From contig JAUMZD010000003.1 in NCBI GenBank assembly GCA_030528325.1, forward strand, positions 62,001 to 126,000: a stretch of DNA of 64,000 nt, given 5' to 3'. Below are positions 9,397 to 18,400 of this stretch, piece by piece. The notes beneath the pieces are model-generated. The model searched no databases, was not told where the DNA came from, and saw only the letters and a program-made list of their open reading frames with translations. Origin of the DNA: Lautropia sp. (GTDB taxonomy: Bacteria; Pseudomonadota; Gammaproteobacteria; Burkholderiales; Burkholderiaceae_E). Positions within the stretch are counted from its first letter, which is position 1; every line of letters begins with the position of its first letter. Both the position numbers and the translations under genes were made by a program.

Positions 9397-10788
9397 TCAA
9401 GCTGACACCTGCAGCTCGGCCAGCCTCGTTTCCAGCCAGGCAGCCAGCGCCAGCAGGTTCGCATCTGCATGCCGGCGGCCCACCAGCTGCACCCCGACCG
9501 GCATCTGAACGGACGCACCTCCCGCGGCTTGCGGCACGGCGACCTTCCCCGCTGGCAGGCTGATCGCCGGCACACCGGCAAACGAGAACGGCAAGGTCTG
9601 CCCCAGAACCGCCTGCCGGACACTCATCGTGCCCACCAGCGTCTCGGCCTCTTCCTGCCCGCGTCGCGGCGTCACGATGGCCGTTGTCGGCAACAGCATG
9701 GCGTCCACACCAGCCAGCGCGGCATCCAGATCAGCCGAGAAAACCTCCCTCGCCTGCATGGCCGTGATGTAATCCTGCGCCGGCAGCGCCCGGCCGGCAT
9801 CGAGTGGCCCCAGCACGGCCTCGGAAAAACCTTTCCCCCCCTCATCCAGAGCCTGCCGGTGAACCCAGGCCGCCTCTGCTCGCACGATCGGGGTATAGAA
9901 ACGCCACGAACGATCCATGTCCTCCGGCTCGGCATCCACCAGCGTCACCTCTGGGGCCAGAGCCCCCAGCAGCCGGTCGAAATGCTCACGCATGCCTGCA
10001 TCCAGCCTGCCCGCCAGCCACTGACGTGGCACACCCAAGCGTGGCTTGCGGGCCAGACGGCCGTGAGACAGCCCATGTCCGGACAGCACCTGATAGACCA
10101 GCGCGGCATCCGCCACCGAGCGGGTCAACGGGCCGCCATGATCACAGGTCCAGGACAGCGGCAGCGCCCCATCCAGCGGCACATGTCCCCGGGTCGGCTT
10201 GAAGCCCACCACACCGCAGAAGGCAGCCGGAATGCGGATCGAGCCACCGGTATCACTGCCAATCGAGACACTGCCCAGCCCGGTAGCCACTGCGACACCG
10301 GAACCACTGGACGAGCCGCCAGACTGCCGGGCCGGATCGAAAGGATTGCACACATCCCCGGTCCAGCGGTTCTCGCCAGTCGCCCCCAGCGCGATCTCGT
10401 GCATGTTGGTCTTGGCGAACACCAGCGCACCGGCCGCTTCCAGCCGTTTCACCACGGTGGCAGACCCAACCCCCAGTGAAGGCAGGCTGGCCCTGGTTCC
10501 GGCACGTGTCGGCGCCCCCGCCAGCTGAAACAGATCCTTCACGCTGATCCAGGTGCCCAGCAGCGGCTTCATGCCGCTATCGGTATCGGCCCTACGCAAT
10601 GTGGAGGTCAAGGCTTGCGCCTGCTCGCGCGCGCGTGTCCAATCAACCCATGCGAGAGGATTCAGATGCTGAACCCCGGCCGCACGCGCTTGCAGCTGCG
10701 CCACTTCGTCCAGCAGACAGCGCCCGCCATCGAGCAGCAGACGGCGCTGCTCCCGGATGGGCAGGCCCATGGGCAACGAATCGGACAT
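9397..10788 (-). CDS. Amidase signature family hydrolase
   Basis: 463 residues from an ATG at 10788 with GGAGG eight bases upstream. The catalytic triad of the amidase signature family is present: lysine in ISVKDLF, the cis-serine region GGSSSGSGVAVA, and the nucleophile in GSDTGGSIRIPAAFCG. GFKPTRGHVP follows, and the late GVPAISLPAG is typical of small-substrate amidases rather than GatA. The family hydrolyses carboxamides, but the substrate cannot be told from sequence. No gatB or gatC is adjacent, so it is probably not the tRNA amidotransferase. It is divergent from the KTSC gene. Confidence 0.88.
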   Translation of the reverse strand: MSDSLPMGLPIREQRRLLLDGGRCLLDEVAQLQARAAGVQHLNPLAWVDWTRAREQAQALTSTLRRADTDSGMKPLLGTWISVKDLFQLAGAPTRAGTRASLPSLGVGSATVVKRLEAAGALVFAKTNMHEIALGATGENRWTGDVCNPFDPARQSGGSSSGSGVAVATGLGSVSIGSDTGGSIRIPAAFCGVVGFKPTRGHVPLDGALPLSWTCDHGGPLTRSVADAALVYQVLSGHGLSHGRLARKPRLGVPRQWLAGRLDAGMREHFDRLLGALAPEVTLVDAEPEDMDRSWRFYTPIVRAEAAWVHRQALDEGGKGFSEAVLGPLDAGRALPAQDYITAMQAREVFSADLDAALAGVDAMLLPTTAIVTPRRGQEEAETLVGTMSVRQAVLGQTLPFSFAGVPAISLPAGKVAVPQAAGGASVQMPVGVQLVGRRHADANLLALAAWLETRLAELQVSA

Positions 10789-10976
10789 CGTACAAACCTC
10801 CAGAAAAGGGGACACGTCATGTATCGGGAAGAGCGGTTATACAGGCTGCCGGGGATCACGGGCAAGCACGCAGCAGACAGGCTGCCCACTGGCCGGGAAC
10901 ACAGGAAGACGCCGATGATCCGCCCGGCGGATGAACAGACGCTATCATGAGCATACCCTTTGCAGGACTCTGACCG

Positions 10977-11288
10977 ATGAAAAACCAGCCGCCTCATCGC
11001 GCCCTGAACGCCGGCAAGATCCGTTCGGCCGTCTATGACGAAAACAGGCAGACACTGGAGATCGCATTCCACGAGGGATTGCTGCGCAGCTACCGGAACC
11101 TGCCGGCCGGAGTGGCACGCCGCTTCTTTGCCGCACCCAATCCTGCCAGCTTCTGGGAAGACCGGATCGCCGAAGAATACCCGATGACCCAGACCCGCAT
11201 CACCACCCCCCCGCCGGTGATGGAAGATGCCACGGCCGATGCGCTGTCACAGCTCAACGCGCTGTTCCAGCGGCCCGACACGCGCTGA
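10977..11288 (+). CDS. KTSC domain protein
   Basis: 103 residues. The N-terminal 60 match the KTSC fold: SAVYDENRQTLEIAFHEGLLRSYRNLPAGVARRFFAAPNPASFW. The usual lysine-threonine-serine-cysteine positions are not all kept. The C-terminal 40 residues are a flexible tail. KTSC domains are found alone or beside RNA-related domains and have no firm function. The start follows AGGA by about nine bases. It reads toward nudC, 89 bases away, and may be cotranscribed with it. Confidence 0.75.
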   Translation: MKNQPPHRALNAGKIRSAVYDENRQTLEIAFHEGLLRSYRNLPAGVARRFFAAPNPASFWEDRIAEEYPMTQTRITTPPPVMEDATADALSQLNALFQRPDTR

Positions 11289-11377
11289 CAGGCTGCTTCG
11301 GTCTTCAGTCATATCCTACCCTCAGCAACAGCAGCCCTGGCAGCAAACGGCGGCCCCTCTTCCGAACCTCTCCGATC

Positions 11378-12238
11378 ATGCTCCAGTTGCCCACCGGCTT
11401 CATTCCTGGCGGCTCCCAGGCCAGCTTCCCGGAAACGGCTTGCATCATCCACCTCTTTCATGGCCATCGGCTGATCCAGCGCATCCACGGCCAGCCCGCC
11501 TTGCGCCGGCAGGACTATGGTGAGCTGATCGGCAGCCACAGCCACTGCGAAATCATCGGCCAGTACGAGGGTCAGCTCCATCTGGCCATCGCGCTGCCAG
11601 CGGCCTTGCCGATGCCTTCGCTGCCGGACGGCTGGCAGGCCGATGGCCTGCGCCAGTGGTTCGGCCAGCTCCCGGACACCCATGCCGCCATCGCGCTGCA
11701 GGGCAGTCAGTTGCTCGACTGGTCGCGCACCCACCGTTTCTGCGGTGCCTGTGGCACACCGACCCTGCGGGTCGGCCATGAACGGGCCGTCCGCTGTCCC
11801 CGCTGTGCTCTGACCAGCTACCCCCGCATCTCGCCCGCCATGATGGTTCTGATCACGCGTGGCCGCCAGATGCTCCTGGCCCACAACGTCCAGTTTCCGC
11901 CGGGGCGCTACAGTGCGCTCGCCGGTTTCCTCGAGGCGGGAGAGACGATCGAAGCCGCCATCCATCGTGAAGTTCATGAAGAAGTGGGTCTCAGGGTTCA
12001 CCAATTGCGGTATTTTGGCAGTCAGAGCTGGCCCTTTCCCAACTCACTGATGATCGCCTTCACGGCCGAATGGCTGTCGGGCGAGGTTCAGCCCGATCGA
12101 AGCGAAATCGCGGATGCCCGCTGGTTCGACCCCGAAAACCTGCCCGATCTCCCGCCAGCCGGCATCAGCATCTCGCGTGCGCTGATCGACCACACCGCTG
12201 CGCGGCTGCGTCAGCTGCCGGCGGACACCTCTCCGTGA
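11378..12238 (+). CDS. nudC: NAD+ diphosphatase / RNA decapping NUDIX hydrolase
   Basis: 286 residues. NudC cleaves NAD(H) to NMN(H) and AMP and, in E. coli, removes NAD caps from RNA. A variable N-terminal domain is followed by a zinc ribbon (FCGACGTPT and VRCPRCALTSYPRISP). The NUDIX box GFLEAGETIEAAIHREVHEEVG keeps every catalytic residue. The family-specific SQSWPFPNSLM (consensus SQPWPFPxS) identifies NADH diphosphatases. The C-terminal EIADARWFD also fits. Confidence 0.94.
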   Translation: MLQLPTGFIPGGSQASFPETACIIHLFHGHRLIQRIHGQPALRRQDYGELIGSHSHCEIIGQYEGQLHLAIALPAALPMPSLPDGWQADGLRQWFGQLPDTHAAIALQGSQLLDWSRTHRFCGACGTPTLRVGHERAVRCPRCALTSYPRISPAMMVLITRGRQMLLAHNVQFPPGRYSALAGFLEAGETIEAAIHREVHEEVGLRVHQLRYFGSQSWPFPNSLMIAFTAEWLSGEVQPDRSEIADARWFDPENLPDLPPAGISISRALIDHTAARLRQLPADTSP

Positions 12239-12323
12239 TGCAGCGCACACCCGCAACGGGCTGATACCACCGTCCGGCCTTCATGTCGGATTTCCATACA
12301 TTTCTTCATTGCATCAGCCAGAA

Positions 12324-12345
12324 TGGTGTGTCATATAACACACCA
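12324..12345. promoter_or_regulatory. Operator-like palindrome upstream of the cytochrome lipoprotein gene
   Basis: TGGTGTGT and ACACACCA form perfect 8-bp arms around CATATA. They sit immediately upstream of the proposed -35 element, the position of an activator or repressor site. The regulator is unknown. Confidence 0.4.
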
Positions 12346-12349
12346 GCTA

Positions 12350-12377
12350 TTGTTTTCTCACAACAAATTAGTAAGAT
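12350..12377 (+). promoter_or_regulatory. Possible sigma-70 promoter
   Basis: TTGTTT, a 16-base spacer and TAAGAT, about 30 bases before the GTG start at 12408, in an AT-rich patch within otherwise GC-rich sequence. Confidence 0.4.
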
Positions 12378-12407
12378 TTCTTTAAACGATCTCGTGCGGA
12401 GGTTCCC

Positions 12408-14564
12408 GTGTCTGCATCTCCATCCTCACTCAGGGCCGCCACCCACACGGCTCGATGTTTTCCATCCATCCGCCAGACGGCGCTGACGGTGCTCGTGTGC
12501 GCAGCCCTCGGCTCATGCGGCGGCAGTGGCGGCGGCGGTGGAGGCAAACCGACCCCGCCACCCGTCCAGCCCGACGTCAGCATCAAGTTCGAGCTGCCAC
12601 CGGCCATCACCCCCGTCGTCGAAGGACAGGCTGCCGGCGTGGCAGCGGCCGCCCAGCCAGCCGCCGTGCTGCAATCCCAGGCATCGTCACCGGTGGCCTA
12701 TGACCAGCGCACACCACAGCGCGTCTGGGTGGTGAACCCCGATCAGGACAGCGTCTCGGTGCTCGACAGCGCGGGCCACGCTGTTCTGAAGGAAATCCCC
12801 GTCGGCACGGCCCCTCGAACACTGGCCATCGACAACGCCGGCTACGTCTGGGTCAGCAATCGGGGCAGCGGCAGCCTCAGCATCATCCACCCCGACACGC
12901 TGGAAGTGGTCACCACCATCAACCTGTCTCCCTCGGCTCAGCCCTACGGCGTCGTCAATGCGCCGGATGGCAGTGGCGTCTGGGTCAGCCTGATCGGCAA
13001 TCAGGAGATCATGCAGTTCGATCCGGTCTCCCGTCAGCTGAAGCAGCGTATCGGCGTCGGCCCCGAAGTCCGCCATCTGGCCATCACCCCTGACAGCAGG
13101 ATGCTCCTGGCCAGCCGCTTCATCTCCCCGCCGCTGCCGGATGAAAACACCTTCACGCCGCGCATCAAGGGAGAGGGCGTGCGCGGTGGCGAAGTCATGG
13201 TGGTGCGCCTCGACCAGCCGCAGCCGAAGCTGCAGAGCATCATTCCGCTCGCCGTCAGCGAGGTGCCCGACAGCGCCATCACGGGCCGCGGCCTGCCCAA
13301 CTACGTGGGCGCCGCCGCCATCTCGCCCGATGGCAGGACCGCCTGGATTCCGTCCAAACAGGACAACATCCAGCGCGGCAGGAAGCGTGACGGGCTACCG
13401 CTGGAGTTCCAGAACACCATTCGCGCCATCGTCTCGAAAGTGAACCTGGACGGCCAGAGGCCCACCGAGAACCTGGAGGCCCGCTTCGACCTGGACAACA
13501 CCAGCCTGGCCAGTGCCGTGGCCTACACACCGGACGGCAGATACCTGCTCGTGGCACTCGAAACCTCGCGTGAAATGGCGATCATGGATGCCAGGACCGG
13601 TCGTGAGATACGGCGCTTCATCATGGCCGGTGGATTTGCACCGCAGGGCGTCGCCATCTCGGCCGACGGCAAGCAGGCCGCCGTCGCCAACTTCATGAGC
13701 CGCGATGTGAGCTTCTTCGATCTCAGTGCACTGACCGAAGACCCGCAGAGCGTCAATGTCCTGCCCGGACACGTTCGCGTCGAAACGCTCAGCACGCCGG
13801 AGAAGCTCCCTGCCCAGATCTTCCGGGGCAAGCAGCTGTTCTACGATGCCTTCGACCCCCGCCTTGCCACGGATCGCTACATGAGTTGCGCCGCCTGCCA
13901 CAACGACGGTTATGGCGATGGCCGCGTCTGGGACATGAGCGGTTTCGGCGAAGGCTTGCGCAAGACCATCTCGTTGCGGGGCCACGGCGGCAAGAAGGAG
14001 CGGCTGCATTGGAGCGGCAATTTCGATGAAGTGCAGGACTTCGAGCAGCAGATCCGTGCCCTGTCCGGCGGAGAGGGTCTGATGACCGATGCCCAGTTCC
14101 GCGGCCGGCGAAACGACCCGCTGGGATACCCGAAAGCCGGTGCCTCCGAAGATCTGGATGCACTGGCCGCCTATGTGGACAGCCTGACCACTTACGCCCC
14201 GAGCCCCTGGCGCGCACCCGACCGCAGTCTCAGCACGGCCGCCAGGGCAGGTGAAGCGCTGTTCGACAGCAAGACCTGCGCCACCTGCCACAGCAGCCCT
14301 GATCTGGGCGGCGACGGCACGAAGCTCGATGACATCGGCACGCTGAAAGCCGAGCCGGGCGTCAGCGGCCAGGTTCAGGGAGAACCGCTGACCGGCATCG
14401 CCACGCCAGGGCTTCGAGACGCCTGGTACAACGCCCCCTACTTCCACGATGGTTCCGCGCAGACACTGCCAGACGCCATCAAGGCGCACAAGGACATCGC
14501 CCTGAGCGATGAAGACGTCGCGCAGTTGAGCGCCTATATCCGGGAAGTGGGTAACGGCGAATGA
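12408..14564 (+). CDS. Lipoprotein with YVTN-type beta-propeller fused to a di-heme cytochrome c
   Basis: 718 residues from a GTG with GGAGG five bases upstream. A signal sequence ends in LGSC followed by a glycine run and a proline-rich linker, so it is probably a lipoprotein facing the periplasm. Residues about 95-460 are propeller-like repeats (RVWVVNPDQDSVSVLDSAG, YVWVSNRGSGSLSIIHPDTL, AIMDARTGREIRRF). The C-terminal part has two heme motifs, CAACH at 494-498 and CATCH at 624-628. TPGLRDAWYNAPYFHDGSAQTL, as in the MauG/CcpA peroxidase family, is also present. It is likely an exported redox protein. The substrate is unknown. It ends at a strong terminator. Confidence 0.82.
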   Translation: MSASPSSLRAATHTARCFPSIRQTALTVLVCAALGSCGGSGGGGGGKPTPPPVQPDVSIKFELPPAITPVVEGQAAGVAAAAQPAAVLQSQASSPVAYDQRTPQRVWVVNPDQDSVSVLDSAGHAVLKEIPVGTAPRTLAIDNAGYVWVSNRGSGSLSIIHPDTLEVVTTINLSPSAQPYGVVNAPDGSGVWVSLIGNQEIMQFDPVSRQLKQRIGVGPEVRHLAITPDSRMLLASRFISPPLPDENTFTPRIKGEGVRGGEVMVVRLDQPQPKLQSIIPLAVSEVPDSAITGRGLPNYVGAAAISPDGRTAWIPSKQDNIQRGRKRDGLPLEFQNTIRAIVSKVNLDGQRPTENLEARFDLDNTSLASAVAYTPDGRYLLVALETSREMAIMDARTGREIRRFIMAGGFAPQGVAISADGKQAAVANFMSRDVSFFDLSALTEDPQSVNVLPGHVRVETLSTPEKLPAQIFRGKQLFYDAFDPRLATDRYMSCAACHNDGYGDGRVWDMSGFGEGLRKTISLRGHGGKKERLHWSGNFDEVQDFEQQIRALSGGEGLMTDAQFRGRRNDPLGYPKAGASEDLDALAAYVDSLTTYAPSPWRAPDRSLSTAARAGEALFDSKTCATCHSSPDLGGDGTKLDDIGTLKAEPGVSGQVQGEPLTGIATPGLRDAWYNAPYFHDGSAQTLPDAIKAHKDIALSDEDVAQLSAYIREVGNGE

Positions 14565-14595
14565 GCAGACGGGCCGGCTGCCGCCGGCCCCCATG

Positions 14596-14632
14596 AAAAA
14601 ACCCCTGCAGGAAAACCTCGCAGGGGTTTTTT
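14596..14632. terminator. Bidirectional rho-independent terminator
   Basis: AAAAAACCCCTGC and GCAGGGGTTTTTT flank an 11-base loop, so the element has a GC stem and a T-run in both directions. It separates the convergent cytochrome lipoprotein and SWIB genes. Confidence 0.93.
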
Positions 14633-14689
14633 CAGGACGGCGCGCCAGCAACGACCAGCCTGATCGCACCGTCGGAGACCAGTCGGCAG

Positions 14690-14995
14690 TTACACCGCCG
14701 ACAGATGCTGGTTGACGAGCTTCGTCATCTCGAACATCGACACTTCATCCTGACCGAAGACGGCCCGAAGCCTGTCATCGGCACGAATCATCCGCTTGTT
14801 CTGGGGATTCTGCAGATCATGCTGCTTGATGTACGCCCAGATTTTCTTCGTCACTTCCGTGCGGGGCAGCGGCTCTCCCCCCACGACGGCAGCCAGTGCT
14901 TCGCTTGGCTTCAGAGCCTTCATGAAAGCGGCGCTCGGTGCCCGCTTTGCGGTCGGCTTCTTGTCGGATTCAGCCGACTTCGTGCTGTTGGTCAT
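14690..14995 (-). CDS. SWIB/MDM2 domain protein
   Basis: 101 residues. A basic 25-residue N-terminal tail (KSAESDKKPTAKRAPSAAF) precedes a complete SWIB fold: LKPSEALAAVVGGEPLPRTEVTKKIWAYIKQ, NPQNKRMIRADDRL, VFGQDEVSMFEMTKLVNQHL. SWIB domains are chromatin-remodelling modules in eukaryotes. Small bacterial forms are known, and an association with DNA has been suggested, particularly in chlamydiae. The ATG at 14995 with AAGGA six bases upstream was preferred to the adjacent GTG. It follows typA by 83 bases on the same strand and may be cotranscribed. Confidence 0.9.
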   Translation of the reverse strand: MTNSTKSAESDKKPTAKRAPSAAFMKALKPSEALAAVVGGEPLPRTEVTKKIWAYIKQHDLQNPQNKRMIRADDRLRAVFGQDEVSMFEMTKLVNQHLSAV

Positions 14996-15078
14996 CACTT
15001 TTCCTTGTTATTGGTTGTCGTTGTCTCAGAGGTCAGGGGCAGCCATCGCCGGCGCCCAGACACCGGCGATCATAGCCC

Positions 15079-16944
15079 TCAGCCCGCTTCTCCCTCACGT
15101 TGAGCACGACGACGCTCGTGCTCTTTCAAAAAGCGTTTGCGCAAACGGATACTTTTTGGGGTGATTTCCACCAGTTCGTCGTCCGCGATGAACTCGACGG
15201 CCTTCTCCAGCGTCAGCTCGATCGGTGGCGTCAGGTTGATGGCCTCGTCCTTGCCCGAAGCCCGGATATTCGTCAGCTTCTTCTCCCGGATCGGATTGAC
15301 GACCAGATCGTTGTCGCGGGTATGGATGCCGATGATCATCCCCTCGTACAGCGCATCGTTGGGCTTGACGAACATCCGGCCACGGTCCTGCAGCTTCCAC
15401 AGCGCATAGGCCACGGCCGCACCATCATCCTGCGAAATCAGCACGCCCTGACGGCGGCCCTCGATCTCGCCCGCCCATGGGCCATAATCCTCGAAGACGT
15501 GGCTCATGATGCCGGTGCCCCGGGTGGTGTTGAGGAAATCACTCTGAAAACCGATCAGGCCCCGCGCCGGAACGCGGTATTCCAGACGAACCCGGCCCTT
15601 GCCGTCCGGCTCCATGTTCTGCAGCTCGCCACGGCGGGTGCCCAGCATCTCCATCACGGCGCCCTGGTGGTTCTCCTCCAGGTCCATCGTCAGCTGCTCG
15701 TATGGCTCCTGACGCTCGCCATCGACGATGCGCATGCGCGGCTTCGGCCGCGATACCGCCAGCTCATAGCCCTCACGCCGCATGTTCTCCAGCAGGATCG
15801 TCAGGTGCAACTGACCACGACCCGACACCACGAAGGTGTCGGCATCGGCCGTGAATTCGACCTTCAGCGCCACGTTGGCCTGCAGCTCCCGCTCCAGCCG
15901 CTCTCGGATCTGGCGGCTCGTCACGAACTTGCCCTCGCGCCCGGCCAGCGGCGACGTGTTGACGAGAAACTCCATCGTCAGCGTCGGCTCATCGATGCGC
16001 AACAGCGGCAGGGGATCGGGGTTGCCCACCCTGCACAGGGTCGAACCGATGTCGATGCCCTCGATGCCGTTGATCGCCACGATGTCACCGGCCTGCGCAA
16101 ACGGCACCACCTCCCGCTCCAGCCCACGGAAACGCAGCACCTGATTGACCTTCGCCGTCACCGGCGTGCGATCACCGTGCATCAGCAGCACCTGCTCGCT
16201 GCCCCGGATCGTGCCGCGATTGATCCGGCCGATCCCGATCCGGCCCACATAACTCGAATAATCGAGCGCCGAAATCTGGAACTGCAACGGGCCATCCACA
16301 TCATCGGCACGCGCCGGCACCCGGTCCAGAATCGTCTGGAACAGGGGCGCCATCGACGGCGGCTGAGCCGCCGCGGCCGCTTCTGCATCATCCAGATCCA
16401 GCACCGCGTAGCCAGCCAGGCCCGAGGCATAGACCACCGGAAAATCCAGCTGCTCTTCCGTGGCACCCAGACGGTCGAACAGGTCGAAGGTCTGATCCAC
16501 CACCCAATGCGGCCGCGCACCCGGACGGTCGATCTTGTTGACCACCACGATCGGCTTCAGCCCCAGCGCCAGCGCCTTGCGCGTGACGAAACGGGTCTGC
16601 GGCATCGGCCCGTCCATCGCATCGACCAGCAGCAGCACCCCATCGACCATCGACAGCGCACGCTCCACCTCGCCGCCGAAATCCGCGTGTCCCGGCGTGT
16701 CGACGATGTTGATCCGCGTGCCCTGGTACTCGACCGCGCAATTCTTGGCCAGAATGGTGATGCCGCGCTCACGCTCCAGATCATTGGAGTCCATCACACG
16801 CTCATCGACCTGCTGGTTGGCGCGGAACGTGCCCGACTGCCGCAGCAGCTGATCCACCAGCGTGGTCTTGCCGTGGTCAACGTGGGCAATGATGGCAATA
16901 TTGCGAATCGGCTGAACCGATGTATGTGTTTTGGAGTCAGACAC
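15079..16944 (-). CDS. typA: Ribosome-associated GTPase TypA/BipA
   Basis: 621 residues from a GTG at 16944. A translational GTPase that binds the 70S ribosome and aids 50S assembly and stress adaptation. G1 [19 protein letters not shown] at about residues 20-38, switch [13 protein letters not shown]3 [17 protein letters not shown]4 [13 protein letters not shown]-like domains II, III and V follow, and the TypA-specific C-terminal domain has [13 protein letters not shown] and [12 protein letters not shown]. It is the last large gene of a minus-strand series, 32 bases after truB. Confidence 0.97.
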   Translation of the reverse strand: MSDSKTHTSVQPIRNIAIIAHVDHGKTTLVDQLLRQSGTFRANQQVDERVMDSNDLERERGITILAKNCAVEYQGTRINIVDTPGHADFGGEVERALSMVDGVLLLVDAMDGPMPQTRFVTRKALALGLKPIVVVNKIDRPGARPHWVVDQTFDLFDRLGATEEQLDFPVVYASGLAGYAVLDLDDAEAAAAAQPPSMAPLFQTILDRVPARADDVDGPLQFQISALDYSSYVGRIGIGRINRGTIRGSEQVLLMHGDRTPVTAKVNQVLRFRGLEREVVPFAQAGDIVAINGIEGIDIGSTLCRVGNPDPLPLLRIDEPTLTMEFLVNTSPLAGREGKFVTSRQIRERLERELQANVALKVEFTADADTFVVSGRGQLHLTILLENMRREGYELAVSRPKPRMRIVDGERQEPYEQLTMDLEENHQGAVMEMLGTRRGELQNMEPDGKGRVRLEYRVPARGLIGFQSDFLNTTRGTGIMSHVFEDYGPWAGEIEGRRQGVLISQDDGAAVAYALWKLQDRGRMFVKPNDALYEGMIIGIHTRDNDLVVNPIREKKLTNIRASGKDEAINLTPPIELTLEKAVEFIADDELVEITPKSIRLRKRFLKEHERRRAQREGEAG

Positions 16945-16976
16945 GCTCTATCTCGAAGAAAAGAGGTTGTTATCAA

Positions 16977-17885
16977 TCAATCCACGATGACCCGCACCGG
17001 CAAGGCAGCGGCCAGACCATCTGGCAGCGTACCGTATCGGGCCAGCCCCAGCAGGCGTCCATCGTGCAGCACGGCCAGCTGCGTCGCAGCTGGCCCGAAT
17101 CCTTCGGCCGCCTCGAAGCGGTCGGCCGGCACACCCTGCCCCTGTGCGAATCGGGCAGCAGCGGCATCGCCCAGCGTCACGGTCGGCCAGCCATCGACCA
17201 GGTTCAGAAGCCCCTGCAGATACGCCGCGGCCACCGCCGGGCCTCCGTCGACGAGCTGCTGCAGGGGAACCGCATCACGCACGTCGAAGTCACCCACCCG
17301 CGTACGACGCAACGCCGACAGGTGCGCGCCACAGCCCAGCATCTCGCCGAGATCACGTGCAATCGACCGGATGTAGGTTCCCTTGCCACAAACGATCTGA
17401 AGACGGACCCGTTCACCGTCGAAGGACAGCAGCTCGATCGAATCGACGCGCACCTGGCGTGGTGGCGCCTCGATCGGCGCCCCTTCCCGGGCATGACGGT
17501 ACATCGCCTTGCCGCCCACTTTCAGCGCGGAATACACCGGTGGCGCCTGCATGATGAGCCCCACGAAGGACTTGAGTGCCGCCTTCAGATCAGCCTCGCC
17601 AGGACGCTGGTCCGAGCGGCTCAGCACCTCGCCCTCCACATCATCCGTGGTGGTACGGATACCGAAGCGCACCTCGGCTTCGTAGGCCTTGTCATGGGTC
17701 AGCGATGCGCCTGCCAGCTTGCAGCCCTCACCGAACATCAGCGGCAGCACACCACTGGCCATCGGGTCGAGCGTGCCCCCATGACCGGCCTTGTCGGCTG
17801 ACAGCAGACGGCGGACCTTTTGCAGCGCCGTATTCGAGGACAGGCCCACGGGCTTGTCGAGCAGCAACAGACCGTGAACCTTCAA
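16977..17885 (-). CDS. truB: tRNA pseudouridine-55 synthase
   Basis: 302 residues. TruB makes Psi55 in the T-loop of tRNAs. Present are GLLLLDKPVGLSSN, the catalytic aspartate in GHGGTLDPMASG (usually GHTGTLDPxATG, so Thr is replaced by Gly here), DKAYEAEVRFG, PPVYSALKVGGKAMYRHAREG, and the C-GKGTYIRSIARDLGE motif. A C-terminal PUA-like region follows. It begins at a TTG overlapping the rbfA stop as TTGA, indicating coupled translation. Confidence 0.95.
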   Translation of the reverse strand: MKVHGLLLLDKPVGLSSNTALQKVRRLLSADKAGHGGTLDPMASGVLPLMFGEGCKLAGASLTHDKAYEAEVRFGIRTTTDDVEGEVLSRSDQRPGEADLKAALKSFVGLIMQAPPVYSALKVGGKAMYRHAREGAPIEAPPRQVRVDSIELLSFDGERVRLQIVCGKGTYIRSIARDLGEMLGCGAHLSALRRTRVGDFDVRDAVPLQQLVDGGPAVAAAYLQGLLNLVDGWPTVTLGDAAAARFAQGQGVPADRFEAAEGFGPAATQLAVLHDGRLLGLARYGTLPDGLAAALPVRVIVD

Positions 17886-18277
17886 ACGGGGTCTACCGGA
17901 TCATCGGCCGCACGCTGCGCATTGGCCTCGTCGATCAGGCGGCTCATTTCCATGCCACGCTTCGTCGACGCATCGTGTGAAAAATGCAGCTCCGGTGTCG
18001 TGTGAATGCGCACCCGACGACCGATCTGCGAGCGCAGGAAGCCCGACGCGGCACGCAGACCCTGCAAGGTCTGCGCAACATGCTCGGGATCATCCGGCAG
18101 CACCGAGAACCAGACCGTCGCATGCGCATAGTCTGGTGTCAGATCCACACCTGTCACCGTCACCAGACCCAGACGCGGGTCCTTCACTTCCGAGCGGATC
18201 AGCTCGGCCAGCTCCTGATGCAGCAGCTCCGTCACGCGCAGCGCACGTCCCGGGGTCGCTCCTGGCTTTCGTTTCAT
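17882..18277 (-). CDS. rbfA: Ribosome-binding factor A
   Basis: 131 residues. RbfA is a KH-fold 30S maturation factor that acts late in 16S rRNA processing. Motifs: RVTELLHQELAELIRSEVKDPRLG, VTVTGVDLTPDYAHATVWFSVL, LRSQIGRRVRIHTTPELHFSHD. It lies between infB and truB, its usual place in proteobacterial operons. Its start is 123 bases after the infB stop, and the gap carries a strong hairpin. Confidence 0.96.
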   Translation of the reverse strand: MKRKPGATPGRALRVTELLHQELAELIRSEVKDPRLGLVTVTGVDLTPDYAHATVWFSVLPDDPEHVAQTLQGLRAASGFLRSQIGRRVRIHTTPELHFSHDASTKRGMEMSRLIDEANAQRAADDPVDPV

Positions 18278-18297
18278 CCGTTTCTCAACTCATCATC

Positions 18298-18330
18298 GAC
18301 AAAGCGCCCCAGGCTCCCAGGCGCTTTGTC
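18298..18330. other. Perfect 11-bp hairpin between infB and rbfA
   Basis: GACAAAGCGCC and GGCGCTTTGTC flank an 11-base loop. It ends about 20 bases before the rbfA ATG on the transcript. No T-run follows, so an RNA-processing or stability role is more likely than termination. Confidence 0.55.
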
Positions 18331-18400
18331 GAACAGCACCGTCGGATCAGCGCCGATCCAGCCAGGCTTTCAGCCGGCCGGACAGGGGCCCTTCTCCGGA

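Noticed and set aside
10599..10950. Two plus-strand frames of 111 residues upstream of the KTSC gene
   Set aside because: They overlap the amidase N-terminus in antisense, have no conserved motif and no ribosome-binding site.
16939..16951. Partial inverted R2 match (ACACGCTCTA) at the typA start
   Set aside because: Only about 11 bases match, and they include the typA start codon region. Likely chance.
15100..17376. 758-residue plus-strand reading frame across typA and truB
   Set aside because: It is exactly antisense to two well-conserved genes, rich in His/Arg/Gln as expected from GC-biased codons read backwards, and has no family motif. The same applies to long antisense frames over icd, xseA, infB, nusA, rluB, acxA/acxB and acxR.
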